From Obelidium mucronatum (lineage: Eukaryota; Chytridiomycota; Chytridiomycetes; Chytridiales; Chytriomycetaceae): 64,000 nucleotides of DNA. The position numbers and the translations under genes were made by a program. The notes under the pieces were generated by a model. The model saw only the letters and a list, made by a program, of their open reading frames with translations, did no database searches and had not been told where the DNA came from. Numbering within the stretch: the first letter of the stretch is position 1; the number at the start of each line of letters is the position of its first letter. The stretch covers positions 1 through 64,000 of the forward strand of contig JAIVFH010000064.1 in the NCBI GenBank assembly GCA_025765595.1, given 5' to 3'. Shown one piece after another: positions 1-10,400 of the stretch.

Positions 1-180
1 TTGGTTGAGGCTGTGGCAGCGGCGGCGGCTTGGCGTTGTCTTGTTGAGCGTCGCATTCTTCAAGTCAAAGTGATGAGGGAGAACACAACAACGCAGAGAA
101 TACTTTATTACAGCTTTGTAGCCGTTGATATTGCAAGGAATACTTTGATTCAATAAATTACCTTAGTATTGTTGAGTTAA

Positions 181-184
181 CTTG

Positions 185-220
<36 letters not shown>

Positions 221-227
221 TCTATTA
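181..227. repeat. (ATTT)n microsatellite
   Basis: About ten uninterrupted TTTA/ATTT units lie just upstream of the first predicted start codon at 233. It is a simple A/T tetranucleotide repeat with no coding value. The in-frame upstream Met that it would add to the next gene is not credible. Confidence 0.9.
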
Positions 228-232
228 ATGCA

Positions 233-1082
233 ATGGACAAAACGCGTAACAAACGAAAACGCGTCAAAAAGTCAGCATCCACCGCTGCACACCAGATGCT
301 GAAACGCCAAAAGCACATGTCTGAGCAGGGATTGAGCCGCGCTGATATTATAGGTTGGTGGGCCAACTTCTTTTTTTTGCTGTGGTTGGTGTTAAACATT
401 TTCAGCAACAAAACCTGCAGAGCTGCGAGTGCTGGATGACAGAACCAAGGGACAGGAGTTTGTGTATGGTCTAAACACAGACGGAGTTGAAGAGCTTGTT
501 GCAGGGAGGTGAGGGTTTTTTTGGTGTTGTTGCAGTCCAAGCGTTGCTAACAACTTGGGAGTGCTATTAGAATCAAACTGCCGCCCTATATACTCAAGGA
601 CGCCATGCCGCACATCCGCGATCTCGCAGCTATCTTTCGACGCTCGCAGCCAAAGGTCAAGACGCGCGGCAACATGCGAGTCATCAACCTGTGCTCCTGG
701 ACTGGAGTTGCAGACGGCATCAAGGACCCGCACTACCCAGCGGATGTAGCGTCTGTCAAGGTAAAAGAACATGCCGAAAAAGTAGCGAACGGGCTGGCGG
801 ATGTTCAAGCATGAAAAACATGGGACCAGGATGTGGCATTCAGGGGAGAGACGATTTGCGGAGGCAGCGGAGTTGGTGGCGGAGGTAGATACTAGAAAGC
901 GGAGAATCTCGCTGATTCTGGCAGATGGAATGGGAACAGCGAGTTGGGCTGTGAAGCACAACCAGGACAGGTTTGTGGGAAGCGCTGTGGTGGAGAAGCG
1001 GGGAGTTACCTTCAACATTAATCGCGATGCCACAGATCGCAATCGGAAGATACGGGAATCGGTTTTGCAAGCCCTGGGTTGA
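233..1082 (+). CDS. Unrecognised basic protein, four exons
   Basis: I do not recognise this protein. Exons 233-353, 406-508 and 571-about 752 join in phase across GT-AG introns; the second intron has a GCTAAC branch-like site. The last exon ends at the stop codon at 1080-1082. The N-terminus is Lys/Arg-rich (NKRKRVKK), which suggests nuclear or nucleic-acid binding. The middle contains a compact stretch (IKLPPYILKDAMPHIRDLAA). How exon 3 joins the last exon is unclear: either a 46-nt intron with an AAG acceptor near 799, or direct read-through with a +1 shift near 790. The reading frames have GC-rich third positions, unlike the surrounding repeats, so the gene is probably real. Tandem A/T-rich sequence and two AATAAA-like signals (about 1125-1142) follow. 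Confidence 0.45.
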
Positions 1083-1212
1083 GCAATGTGTACTTATTTA
1101 CTTATTTACTTATTTATTTATTGATAATAAACAGCCTTAATAAACAGCCTTATTTGATACATTTTTTGTGGCTTATTCTTGAGTTTTAGTGACAGTTGGG
1201 GGTTAGCGGCCT

Positions 1213-3112
1213 GTGAACAAGTGGCTTGCGGCTCGCGCCCCACATAAAAAGGTACAGAGCGGCCTGCCAACAGGCCGTGGCACAGGTCGCAAGCGGCCCG
1301 CTAGCGGCTCGTCAGCAGGTCGCAAGCGGCCCGTGAGCGGCTCGCAACGCGACCGGTATCGCGACTCGCGAGGTCCGGCCTGCATCCCCAATTGGGAGGA
1401 CCTCTGCTTCAGTGGGATCGTGGATATAGATGGAAATCGCTCCGAAAATGATGAGGAACGCGCAGCGGCGCTGGCGAAATACATATATGGTGAGTCTTAT
1501 TCATTTTGGTGTGATGCACTATTTGTCTCCGATTCGCGATTCGATTCGCGATCCGATTCGCGATCCGATTCAGAGCACAATTAGGAGCACGATTAGGAGC
1601 CAATTCGGAGCGCGATTAGGAAACTATTAGGAGCGCGATTCGGAGCACGATTCGGTGCGCGATTAGGAAACAATTCGGTGCGCGATTAGGAGTGCGATTA
1701 GGAGCGCTATTAGGAGCCGATTTGGAACGCGATTAGGAGCACAATTACAGCCCTTTAATTTTCTGATAATCTAACCCTTTTTATTATTTTTTTATCTTTT
1801 AGCTAGAAAAGTTTCAAACAACAAGTACCATGTTGTTTTTGCTCTGACTCTCACTGACACCAATGCCACCAAGATTGCCAAGAAGGCTACTGCTCGTGCC
1901 GCAAGACAACAGGCTGCTAATGAGGTTAGGTCTGATAGTGAACCTGATATTCCTCCTATCAGCCAGCTTCCAGGCTCTGCTGCAGAAAACGAGCCTAGAA
2001 GAGCCATCAAGTCTAAAATTTCATTTCCACTCTTGGGATCTGATGATCCAATTGGTTTGGGTTATTTATAGTCTCATTTTTTTGATTGAATTACAAATAT
2101 TTAATTTAATTATGTGATAGGAACACCAACCAAGCAAGCTGGTTCTTCTTCTGATTCCACAATTCCTGCTCATACTTCTCCAAGTTCTTTAAAGGCTAAT
2201 CCTACTCCTGCTCCTCCTGGTTCTGCCAAGACTACTCCTGGTGCTGGCAAGACTGCTTCTGGTCCCCCATCTGTTTCCCCCAAGACTTTGACAAGTTCTG
2301 CTTCCAAGGCTACTACAGATCCCAAGGCCACTACAGTTCACAACACTGCTAAAAATACTACTCCTGCTTCTCAATCTGGTTCCCCAAAGAGTACCACTTC
2401 TGGTTCCAAGGCCACTACTGTTCCCATGGCTACTTCAGCTTCCAAAGTGTACAAGGCAATGCCAGCTCCCAAAGTGTCCAAGGCAATGCCAGCTCCCAAG
2501 ACAGCAGACAAGACAGCTGATTCCAGTTCCAAGCCAGTGCCAAAAACAGCTGTCCTCAAGCCAAGATCTGCTGGTGCCTCCAAGACTGCTTTATCCAAGT
2601 CAATGTCTGTTCTCAAATCTCAGGCTTCTACGGTGGTATCTATCGCAGTTGCTGAAAGCATTGATAATCTCAAGGCTAGCCTAAAGGCTTGGGCAGAAAC
2701 TCGCAGAAAGTCGACAGATGCTGACGATTCAGAAAGTGAGTTAACACCACTTGACAATGCGCCTGAAGGGTCTGAAGCTGATGAGATTGGGGATGTTGAT
2801 GGTGGAAAAAATGAGCTTGATGCTGAAGAGGAAGACGAGGAGGAGGAGGAGGAGGCAGATGAGGAGGAGTGGGAGGTATCAGTCCAGCAAAGAAAGAAGG
2901 TTCAAGCAATTGTGATTGAAGATGATGATGATGATGATGAAATTGAGGTGGTGGAGCCAGTTGTACACAGAAAGAAGCGTCGTGTGGAGAACATAGATGA
3001 GGAGGAAGATGAAGTTGAGGATGATGAGTATGTGGTGGATGAAGAAGAAGAAGTGCAGGCTCATCCCAAAAAGAAGCGACGTGCCATCAACCTTTTGAGA
3101 AGAGATGAATAA
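1213..3112 (+). CDS. Low-complexity Ser/Thr/Pro/Lys protein with acidic C-terminus
   Basis: Three exons (1213-1489, 1803-2054, 2121-3112) join in phase and give about 506 residues. Exon 1 encodes a Gly/Arg-rich start built on imperfect AAGCGGCCCG repeats, followed by an ordered patch (PNWEDLCFSGIVDIDG). Exon 2 is Ala/Arg-rich. Exon 3 runs from Ser/Thr/Lys-Pro repeats (PKTADKTADSS type) into Glu/Asp blocks mixed with basic clusters resembling nuclear localisation signals (KKRR, HRKKRR, PKKKRR). The composition resembles nucleolar or chromatin-associated low-complexity proteins, but no family was recognised. The first intron (1490-1802) is almost wholly filled by the degenerate AGGAGC repeat array. 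No domain supports a function, and the exact start is uncertain because exon 1 begins inside GC-rich repeats. Confidence 0.55.
1526..1752. repeat. Degenerate AGGAGC/TCGGAGC repeat array in an intron
   Basis: This is a stretch of about 9-14-nt words such as GATTCGCGATCC, GATTAGGAGCGC and AATTCGGAGC. TTAGGAGC occurs exactly six times, in irregular order with point changes. It fills the first intron of the 1213-3112 gene. A related array lies at 4301-4552. No coding frame is conserved across it. Confidence 0.8.
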
Positions 3113-3270
3113 GAAGAACCAGATGTGAAAAAGATGGTGTCTGTTAAATGCATGTTTCAGAATCATGGAGCTGTGTTCTGAAGGGACTGTTGCTGAGGGA
3201 AACAAGGCAAAAGGTGAGCCCACATTGTTGTTTTTATTGTGCATTTTTAACAATCAAATACATTATTAGT

Positions 3271-4125
3271 TTTGCTTGCTGATGTTTTGGCTGCTGCCAA
3301 AGCCCATCCAGCCACAACCCACTTTCGCAGGTCGGTGATCAGTGTTAGTTGGTTCACCAAGAACGTGTACATCTTTGAGGACTCTGTTTTGGTGGACACT
3401 GTTTTTAATCCACAAAGCCCAGAGTACTTTGATGTTGCCTATACTGATTCTGGTAGGTTACCATTTTGTTTAAACAGCTCTCTAAGTATCATTTAGGAAC
3501 CATCTTTGATCCATTTGCATCTTCTCCGTTGGTTAACTCTCCAGTGACATCAGGGTATGAAAAGCCAGGTTCTTTCTCTTCCAAGCAACGCCACGTCTGT
3601 TGCTGAAGTTGTTGCCAAAGCCAAAGGACGCACCGGCACCCAAGACAAGTTCATTAGTCAAGTGAAAGAAGTTGGTATCCGCTTTTCTCACCTGACGCAG
3701 GATCGAGAGCCACCAATGACCAAAACTCTTGCTGCTGCAACCCTGTCAAAGGAATTTCCCAACTTTGGAAATACTGTGGAAATTTTTCAGGCCTATGTTG
3801 GAGTCTTCTTTGCTGATTTGGAATTCCAAAGAGTAAGTTTTTATTTTAGTATCACTTCAAGCAATTTCTTTTAATAATCCTTTATTTATTATACTAGCTC
3901 TTTCCAAAAACATACACGAGCTACTTACAGCGATGTTCCGAAGCACATGTCAAAGTTCAATGCAAGATTGGTCCCAAAGCATCAAATATATAGTTGGAGT
4001 ACTACAGGTTTTCAAGATGTTGAAAAGTACTTTCAAGGGTGCCAGGAGGGAGTGTTGGGAAATTCTTGGAAGAGGCAACCTGTTCAGAAGAAAACCCAGT
4101 GACATTTTGAGTGTTGTTTTTCTTT
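3271..4125 (+). pseudogene. Unknown multi-exon gene, apparently broken
   Basis: Several protein-like exon pieces follow one another: a piece from 3271 ending at a GT donor near 3453 (contains AKAHPATTHFRRS and SVSWFTKNVYIFED); a piece from about 3500 (FDPFASSPLVNSP); one at about 3575-3833 (VAEVVAKAKGRTGTQDKF, ending EFQR at a GTAAG donor); and a last one from about 3900. Between the second and third pieces the frame moves by +1 near 3590 without a usable intron, and the last exon is open in two competing frames. A truncated relative of the middle piece lies at 7164-7310, which points to a repeated gene family or mobile element. I cannot name the family. Confidence is low for gene status and moderate that the pieces are of coding origin. 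Confidence 0.4.
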
Positions 4126-4126
4126 G

Positions 4127-4260
4127 ATACTTCTTTGATTTTTCTTGGTTTTTTGGATTTTTCTTATTTTTTTTTGAATTTTTCTTGGATTTTTGGATTT
4201 TTCTTTGATTTTTGGATAGTTGTATAAAAAAATCTTGTAAAATTTTATTTACACTTTAAA
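4127..4260. repeat. T-rich low-complexity tract
   Basis: Imperfect repeats of TTTTCTTGGATTTTTGG type are followed by an A/T-rich segment to about 4285. It holds no reading frame and nothing else recognisable. Confidence 0.7.
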
Positions 4261-4300
4261 TGCATTTATTTTAGATTTTTTACATTCAATAGTGCTAACA

Positions 4301-4552
4301 GGGCCCCAATAGGAGTCCTACTAGGAGTTGTATTAAAGCCATTTGGTTTCCAATTGGCAGAGCAAAATGCTATTAGGAGTCCTACTAGGAGCAGACAAAT
4401 GCTACTAGGAGCAGTCCTATTTGCTGATTTGCAATTAGGAGAGCTACTAGGGCCCCTAATTGGCCCTGATTAGGCGCCGAATCGGACTAAATCCTAATCG
4501 GATCTGATTAGAAGCCCTATTCGGACCCCGAATAGGGCCCCGAATTGCGCGT
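4301..4552. repeat. Second AGGAGT/AGGAGC degenerate repeat array
   Basis: Words such as TAGGAGTCCTACTAGGAG, GGGCCCC and CTAATCGGATCTGATTAG make this stretch both repetitive and locally palindromic. It resembles the array at 1526-1752. It abuts the truncated 3' end of the hAT transposase at about 4555, as though insertion or expansion of the repeat cut that gene. Confidence 0.75.
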
Positions 4553-4554
4553 GC

Positions 4555-6110
4555 CGCTTGGACCCCGCGCTGGACAATCCTCGAGCATGGCATGAGTTGA
4601 ATTCCATCGCGTTGGGGAATCAAGTGATGGTGGCTCTTGACGGTTAACATTCAGTGCAGCATTGCATTCTGTACGAAAGTAGTCACGAAGGACTTTGGAT
4701 TGCCGAATACTTGCAAGCAGCTCCCGGTGCCAAGACAGCATCATCAATCAGAGACATGGCCGCTTTCACTGAAAGTTGCAACGTATGTGTAACACAGCGC
4801 AGCTGGCGAGATTCCGGTATAAATAGTTCACGACCGACAAGCTTGGCAGACTTGACCGCATCAGCTCCATTATCATTGACTGTTGCCGGCAAGTCTTCTA
4901 AGAGGCCCCACCCATTCTGCATACCGATCATGTATTCAGAGATATGTTGACTCACGTTCTTGCCAGGAGTTACACGTATAGTGTGCCGTAACAAGAATCA
5001 ATCCAGTGAAGTGTGACAACGTAATACCCTCGGAGCATGGCATTGGTCCAACCATCAAAAGTAATAGACTTTTATGAAATTGCGAAAACCCGCAGACTCG
5101 GCGTGCTTGTGAGACAGAACGCAGGTGACCATGTATTCTGCAGCTGAGTCCAGGTGACGAGACTGCATAGACATATCCAGCCATTTGACTCCTGCTATTG
5201 GTACAACTGATGGCTGGTCTCCCTTTTGTGGTGGAGTTTTGCCGTGACCATTGAGGTGGGACTTGAAAGTCCCGGTTGAAGTATTTGGGCCCCACACTCC
5301 GATCCCTTTCGAGTAATTATCTTGAGAGCATAAAGTACATCTAAATATAATATGAGTGGCAGAACCAAAGACAACGCCGAAGAACCTTGCATACTTTTGC
5401 GTCTTAAGAACCCCGTTGATAACAAAGTCATCTCTCAAGTCTTCTGATATTTGTTGGATATAAGCCGCTGTCCATGAGCCACCGGACTTGCTAACACGTT
5501 TCCCTATTTCCAGTTATTGTGTCAGCAAATAACAAATTAACAATGTAATGGAAAAAAACAAAAACCACATACGCTTTAAAGTGGCTGTAACAGGACAAGG
5601 GCGGTCATTCTCCTCATTGATGTCATCTTCATCATCAGAAGGACCCGTGGGATTGTTGGCAGGATCGTCAACGGTGGCACCAGTATTGGAATTTCCAAGA
5701 ACATTACTAGGGGGAGAGATACCGCTGACTGTACTGGCAGTGGTTGCTGTGGCAGTACTTGCTCCTGTACCATGAGGTGCAGCAGTAGGACCTGACGCGA
5801 GGTCATAAAGAGTGGCAGAAGAACTTGAGCCTGCACTGGTTGGCGTAGCGGAAAAACTTGAGACTGAGCTGGTTGGAGTACCAGAAGAGCTTGAGCCCGC
5901 ACTGGTTGGAGTAGCAGAAGAGCTTAACACTGGATTGCGTGGAGCAGCAAAACTTGGGGTAGCCGCTGGCAGGGTTGTAGCACTTCCCGGGCAGGATTGA
6001 ACGCGAAACAAATCACTTATGTCATCAGGTGGCTCTTGGTACAACACAGGTGCCTGGCCAGAGCGAGGTCGCATACAGGATATGGCAGATTGGAGTGTCT
6101 GTTGTATCAT
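4555..6110 (-). pseudogene. hAT-family transposase, truncated and frameshifted
   Basis: Read on the minus strand, exon 1 (6110-5573) encodes a Ser/Thr/Ala-rich head. It splices in phase over intron 5572-5504 into exon 2, which has a BED-finger-like segment (FRCTLCS with a downstream HLNGHG). Hallmarks of the hAT catalytic core follow in broken frames: SITFDGWTNAM with VVTLHWID near 5060-4990; TPGKNVSQHISEYM with TVNDNGADAVKSA and CVTHTLQLSVKAA near 4990-4750; and SPTRWNSTHAML near 4610-4570. At least three frame changes separate these blocks. About 60 residues that normally precede the DGWT block seem to be missing, and the C-terminal dimerisation region is absent because the AGGAGC repeat begins there. 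Family assignment is firm; the copy cannot encode an intact transposase. Confidence 0.85.
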
Positions 6111-6248
6111 GAGGGGAGTGGATTTGGTGGAACTTCTGCATTTTTTTGAAAGATTTAAAAATTGTATATGGTTTTTGTTGTCGGGGATTTACAGAATTGC
6201 GCCATTTCCTCGGGTCATTATAAACCGTTCTACAAACCGGTTTGGATC

Positions 6249-6352
6249 GGTTTGGTTTGGTTCGGTTCCGGTTCAAACCGCAAACAAGAATGAAACCATG
6301 GTTTACTAAGAGCCAAAATTGGTTCGGTTTGAACCGCAGTTCAAACCAAACC
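6249..6352. repeat. Imperfect inverted repeat (GGTTTGG/CCAAACC arms)
   Basis: The left arm 6249-6280 and right arm 6325-6352 are near reverse complements, built on GGTTTGGTT and GGTTCAAACCG. They surround a loop of about 44 nt, and further GGTTTGGATCGG words lie just to the left. It could fold as a hairpin, or be the remnant of a small inverted-repeat element. Confidence 0.7.
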
Positions 6353-6545
6353 AGGAAAGGGCCTAGTCTCAAGTATAACATCCGTCAAAAGAGCTCTCTT
6401 TGCCTTGAACCATTGAGCGTCAGAGACTGGGTTCTAGTTTACAATTCTAATTTGGATAGACAATGGGGTTGAAAGTTGGAGATCATGGGTCCATTTGTCA
6501 TTTACAGAGTGTAAGAAGGGAGTTATTTATTACGGGAGCTTTCAG

Positions 6546-6781
6546 GTTCCAAATTCAAACGTCCTTTCTCTGGGGATCGACTTGTTCTGTTTCCGAAAGA
6601 CTTGCAAGCTGAATTTGAAAAACTTGCAAACACCACTACTCCATCAATATCTGATCCAGTCTTGCAAACAATTTTGACTTCCCCAACAATGGAGCTTTCT
6701 GACTATCTTTGTTTTGACACTTCACATATCACTTCAGAACTTCCCCAAAAAGTGTATGAATTAGCTATGCAAATCTTATGA
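6546..6781 (+). pseudogene. Orphan terminal exon of an unknown gene
   Basis: After a plausible acceptor (TTTCAG at 6540-6545) an open, protein-like frame runs to a TGA at 6779-6781. It contains FSGDRLVLFPKDLQAEFEK and SELPQKVYELAMQIL. No upstream exon with a start is evident among the repeats, so this is either the last exon of a lost gene or the 3' part of a degraded element. The codon usage and the ordered hydrophobic/charged pattern argue that it was once translated. No family recognised. Confidence 0.35.
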
Positions 6782-7163
6782 GAACGTCAAGGGACGTTGT
6801 TCAGCACTGAGCTGAGCCATTGAAAACTGTGGAGAGTCATCATGTAAAGCAACGGAAAGGCACATTTTAGAATCATTTGTAATCAATATTTATCCGCGTT
6901 TATTGCCTTGTTTTATTGTTATTGAAAAGTTGAATAAATTGTCAGTTGTTGGCCATCAAAGCAAACACGTTCATAACAATTAAACCTATCTACCAGCACA
7001 ACTTACGGATCATTTGTATCTGCACATACTTAACTTGCTGGGATTTAAGTTTATTGAACTCACGCCAGGCTTCTGTGTTGCCTCCATACTCACTGAAGTT
7101 CTACTGATTGATCAAACCTATTAAAGATCTCGTGGTTTTAGCAGTAGCTTTACCCTACATTAC
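6782..7163. other. Intergenic, nothing recognised
   Basis: A/T-rich sequence with no conserved frame, repeat array or structured RNA signal that I could see. AATAAA-like words near 6933 could serve as polyadenylation signals for plus-strand transcripts. Confidence 0.5.
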
Positions 7164-7475
7164 ACACCATTTGCATCTTCTCCGTTGGTTAATTCTCCAG
7201 TGACATCAATGTATGAAAAGCCAGGTTCTATCTCATCCAATCTGTTGCTGAAGTTGCTGCCAAAGCTAAAGGACACACCAGCAACCAAGAAAGGTAGGTG
7301 CTTTGCCCATTCATACAAAACAGTGGCACATGAAGTGAGAAAGAAGCATGCTAAGTGGTGGTGGGGCAGACATTTTCCCCTTTCACAAGGAAACTTGAAG
7401 TTATTTTTTCGAGGTATGATTCGAGGTGTGATTTATTGCAACTTAATACAGAACAATTTTCAAAAATAATCAGTC
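7164..7475 (+). repeat. Truncated copy of the 3510-3650 gene fragment
   Basis: From 7166 the sequence repeats the segment near 3515 almost base for base (CATTTGCATCTTCTCCGTTG), including the SSPLVNSPVTS and YEKPGS coding words. It then diverges at about 7310, after a deletion of about 15 nt relative to the first copy. The following segment is weakly coding-like. It is a partial duplicate, not a functional gene. Confidence 0.75.
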
Positions 7476-7487
7476 ATTGAGTTGACA

Positions 7488-10400
7488 CTAAACAGCATCA
7501 GAATTATTAGTCTATAATTATAACAAGCCAAAAAAAGCCACATACCAATAATGCCACACCTTTGGCAATCCAATAATCTTGTGGCTTGTCTGTTGGGATG
7601 TTGACAGGAACAATAAAGTTGGATGATTGTCCAGTTGTCGTTAAAGTTCCTGCCCTTGCTGATGTTTTATATAGTGGACAAACATAAATGCCTGCGTCTC
7701 GCTGAGGAACTTGGGTTGGAATAAAACGCAATAGAGGCATGGCCTGAATATTTATTTGGTATTAGGAAAGATATGTAAAGGTTGACTTGACTTACTGAGA
7801 ACATTTCCATGGGCTTTGAATCTTGAAGAACCCTTTTTTCTCTATCCCATCGAGCACCTTCAACATATAACCCTCTAATTAAAACACCATCTTCATCAGG
7901 ATATAACTGTCCAGATTGAGGAGCAATGCCACTTTGTCCAGCCCCACTTCCATGCTCAGATAGTGTCTTCTTAGCTGCAAGGGCTGAAACATCAAACCGA
8001 ATCTGATCATCACCATCTTCATAGCCAGACACTTTGTATGCAAAGACTAGACTATCAATAGGAATATTATGCTTTCTTGCCATATTCTGCAAAACACCTG
8101 TTAAGAAACCTAATTGACAGAGTAGAAGGTCAATGAAGAGCATAGCAAACAATGATGGGTACCTTGAGGAAAAAAGAATCCAGGCAACCAGAAGCAAGGA
8201 GGTTGTCCATAATCTATCCAAACTGATAATTGTTCAATTCTCAAATGTAGATCTTTCACCCAAGCTGCAAGAGGTTTAAGTGAAGGATAAGCTACTGCTG
8301 CCCATGCCTTTGGCACTTCATTATTCAGCAGACTTTGATATACAAGCTCCAGCTCCGCACTCATAACAACTAGGCCTTTGACTGCTTTAATCAAGTATAC
8401 CAGGCTACTCTTTGTTACTTTTAACAGTTTGTTGAAACGGTTTGATTCCTGAATCAGTACTGTGCTTAGAGAATTAATCATACGCCCATCACTTCCTTTT
8501 GCAAACAAATCAGTAGCTGTACTGGCCCCTTCTGCATTTTCAATCGCATATAAATCAATATACAAAAGTTCTGGCATTGCATCCAATATGACTGTGGCAA
8601 TGTCTGTTACAATTTCCTCAGCTGATTTCCCTGTGCCGCTGCTAGCCATTCTTGGTTGAACATCAAGCACAGTCCTAACTACTCTTCTAGATTCTTGAAG
8701 CTGGTAGCTTATATTAGCATTTTCATGCATTCCAAATATTGATGGATCTTCGGTGAATGGCATTGAGTCAATATATGATTTGAAAGATGCCAAATCTCCG
8801 TTTTTAGGTGCATAATATATGCCTGAAGTCGAAAAGGCATATGTGTCATCCATAATGTGTGGTGTATAGTACTTTGAAAGAATGGACCTGACAGTTCTTC
8901 TGTCCCAATCATCAGTTACACGGCCTCCAAATGTGATTTCCCCAGTAAGATACAGTAACGCATCCCAAGGAATTTGCTTGTTTTCAGTTAGAATATTTTT
9001 GAGTATGGTAATGGAAACTTCAAGATCTGAATTACTCCAATCATAGCAGATATTCCATCCCAGAGGACCAAATTTTTCTGTTCAATGCATTAAAAAAAAT
9101 TCTTTGATCTTCAACACTTACTTCTTTCATGGATGATAGCATTAAAAAAGCAAACACCAAATAACAGTTTCTTAAATTTAAAGCCTTGAGGGGGGTGAAC
9201 ATCAAACATATCTCTGGAGATATCTGCAAAACTACGAGCCAAGTTTGCTCTTAAGCCTTTTGGAGGCTCATTTGTAACCTTAACTCCATCTTGTAGGACT
9301 GAAGACGGGAATATTCTGGATGGCATAGATGATAAAAATAGGCGGAAATTATTGTGAATGTCATTTTCAGCAAATCCCTTGATTATGTTCTCAAGTCTGC
9401 TCATCCATGAAGCGGCTAAATGGCAATTCTGAAGAAACAGCCAATCACCACTAGCTGTTGCTCGCCGAATCAGCTCTTCCGCAATCGGACCCTGGCCCTG
9501 TCCCAACGATATCATATGCAATCGGTCTTGCATATTGAACTCTTTGCTGGCGGCCATTTTCATTAATCCTGCAATAGGATCAGAACCAGATGACAGAATA
9601 AAAATCATAGGCAGGCGTGAAGTGGTATCCTTGTATACTTTCACCAAATCAAGTGGTGGAATATCAATGAATTCTTGTCCCAAGTTTTTGCTCACAAATT
9701 GAACAATTGAAGGTACCAATTTTTCTTCGCGAATCATCTTGACCAATAACAGCTTTTGGAAATCTGTTAAATTTGCTAGGTGTTCACCAGGAAATGGGGT
9801 ATTGTATGGATCGTTGCTTTCCATGATTTCATCCCAATCACTAATGTACTGTTTCATATGCTCCTCCACAAATTTCATTGATGGAATTGAAATTCCGCAA
9901 TCACAAATGTTATTCCAAATGATATCTGTTACGAAATAGCTAGTGGGCTTCGGTGGATTTTCACCATTTAGTCGATTACTACCCCTTATGAAGAAATTCC
10001 ATTCGTTCTCTGTTATGCTTTCACGCTGGAGCAAGATAGCTATGCATATCATAAAAGCATAAATGAGTTTGTGAACCTCAAATAGCCCTCGCGACACATT
10101 TGAGAAGATTGAATAGGTTGTGTTTCGACAAAGGATCTTTATCCGAATCTGCAGATCATCAGACTTTTCACTTTCCATTATACACTGATTGAACAAGTTT
10201 TTGAAGTATTTAAGCGAGAATTGGTACATTGGATCCAGCTCTGCAAGATCGGCTATAACAAAGTACAAGACTGATCCACGAATAGCCACTGGTCGATACT
10301 TTTCCCTGGCAGTGTTAATTTCAACCTCAGTTTTTTCTGCCAGTGACACTCGTTCTTTAATAGCAGCCGAAGTCACTTTTGATTGATTAAGTGTGTTGAT

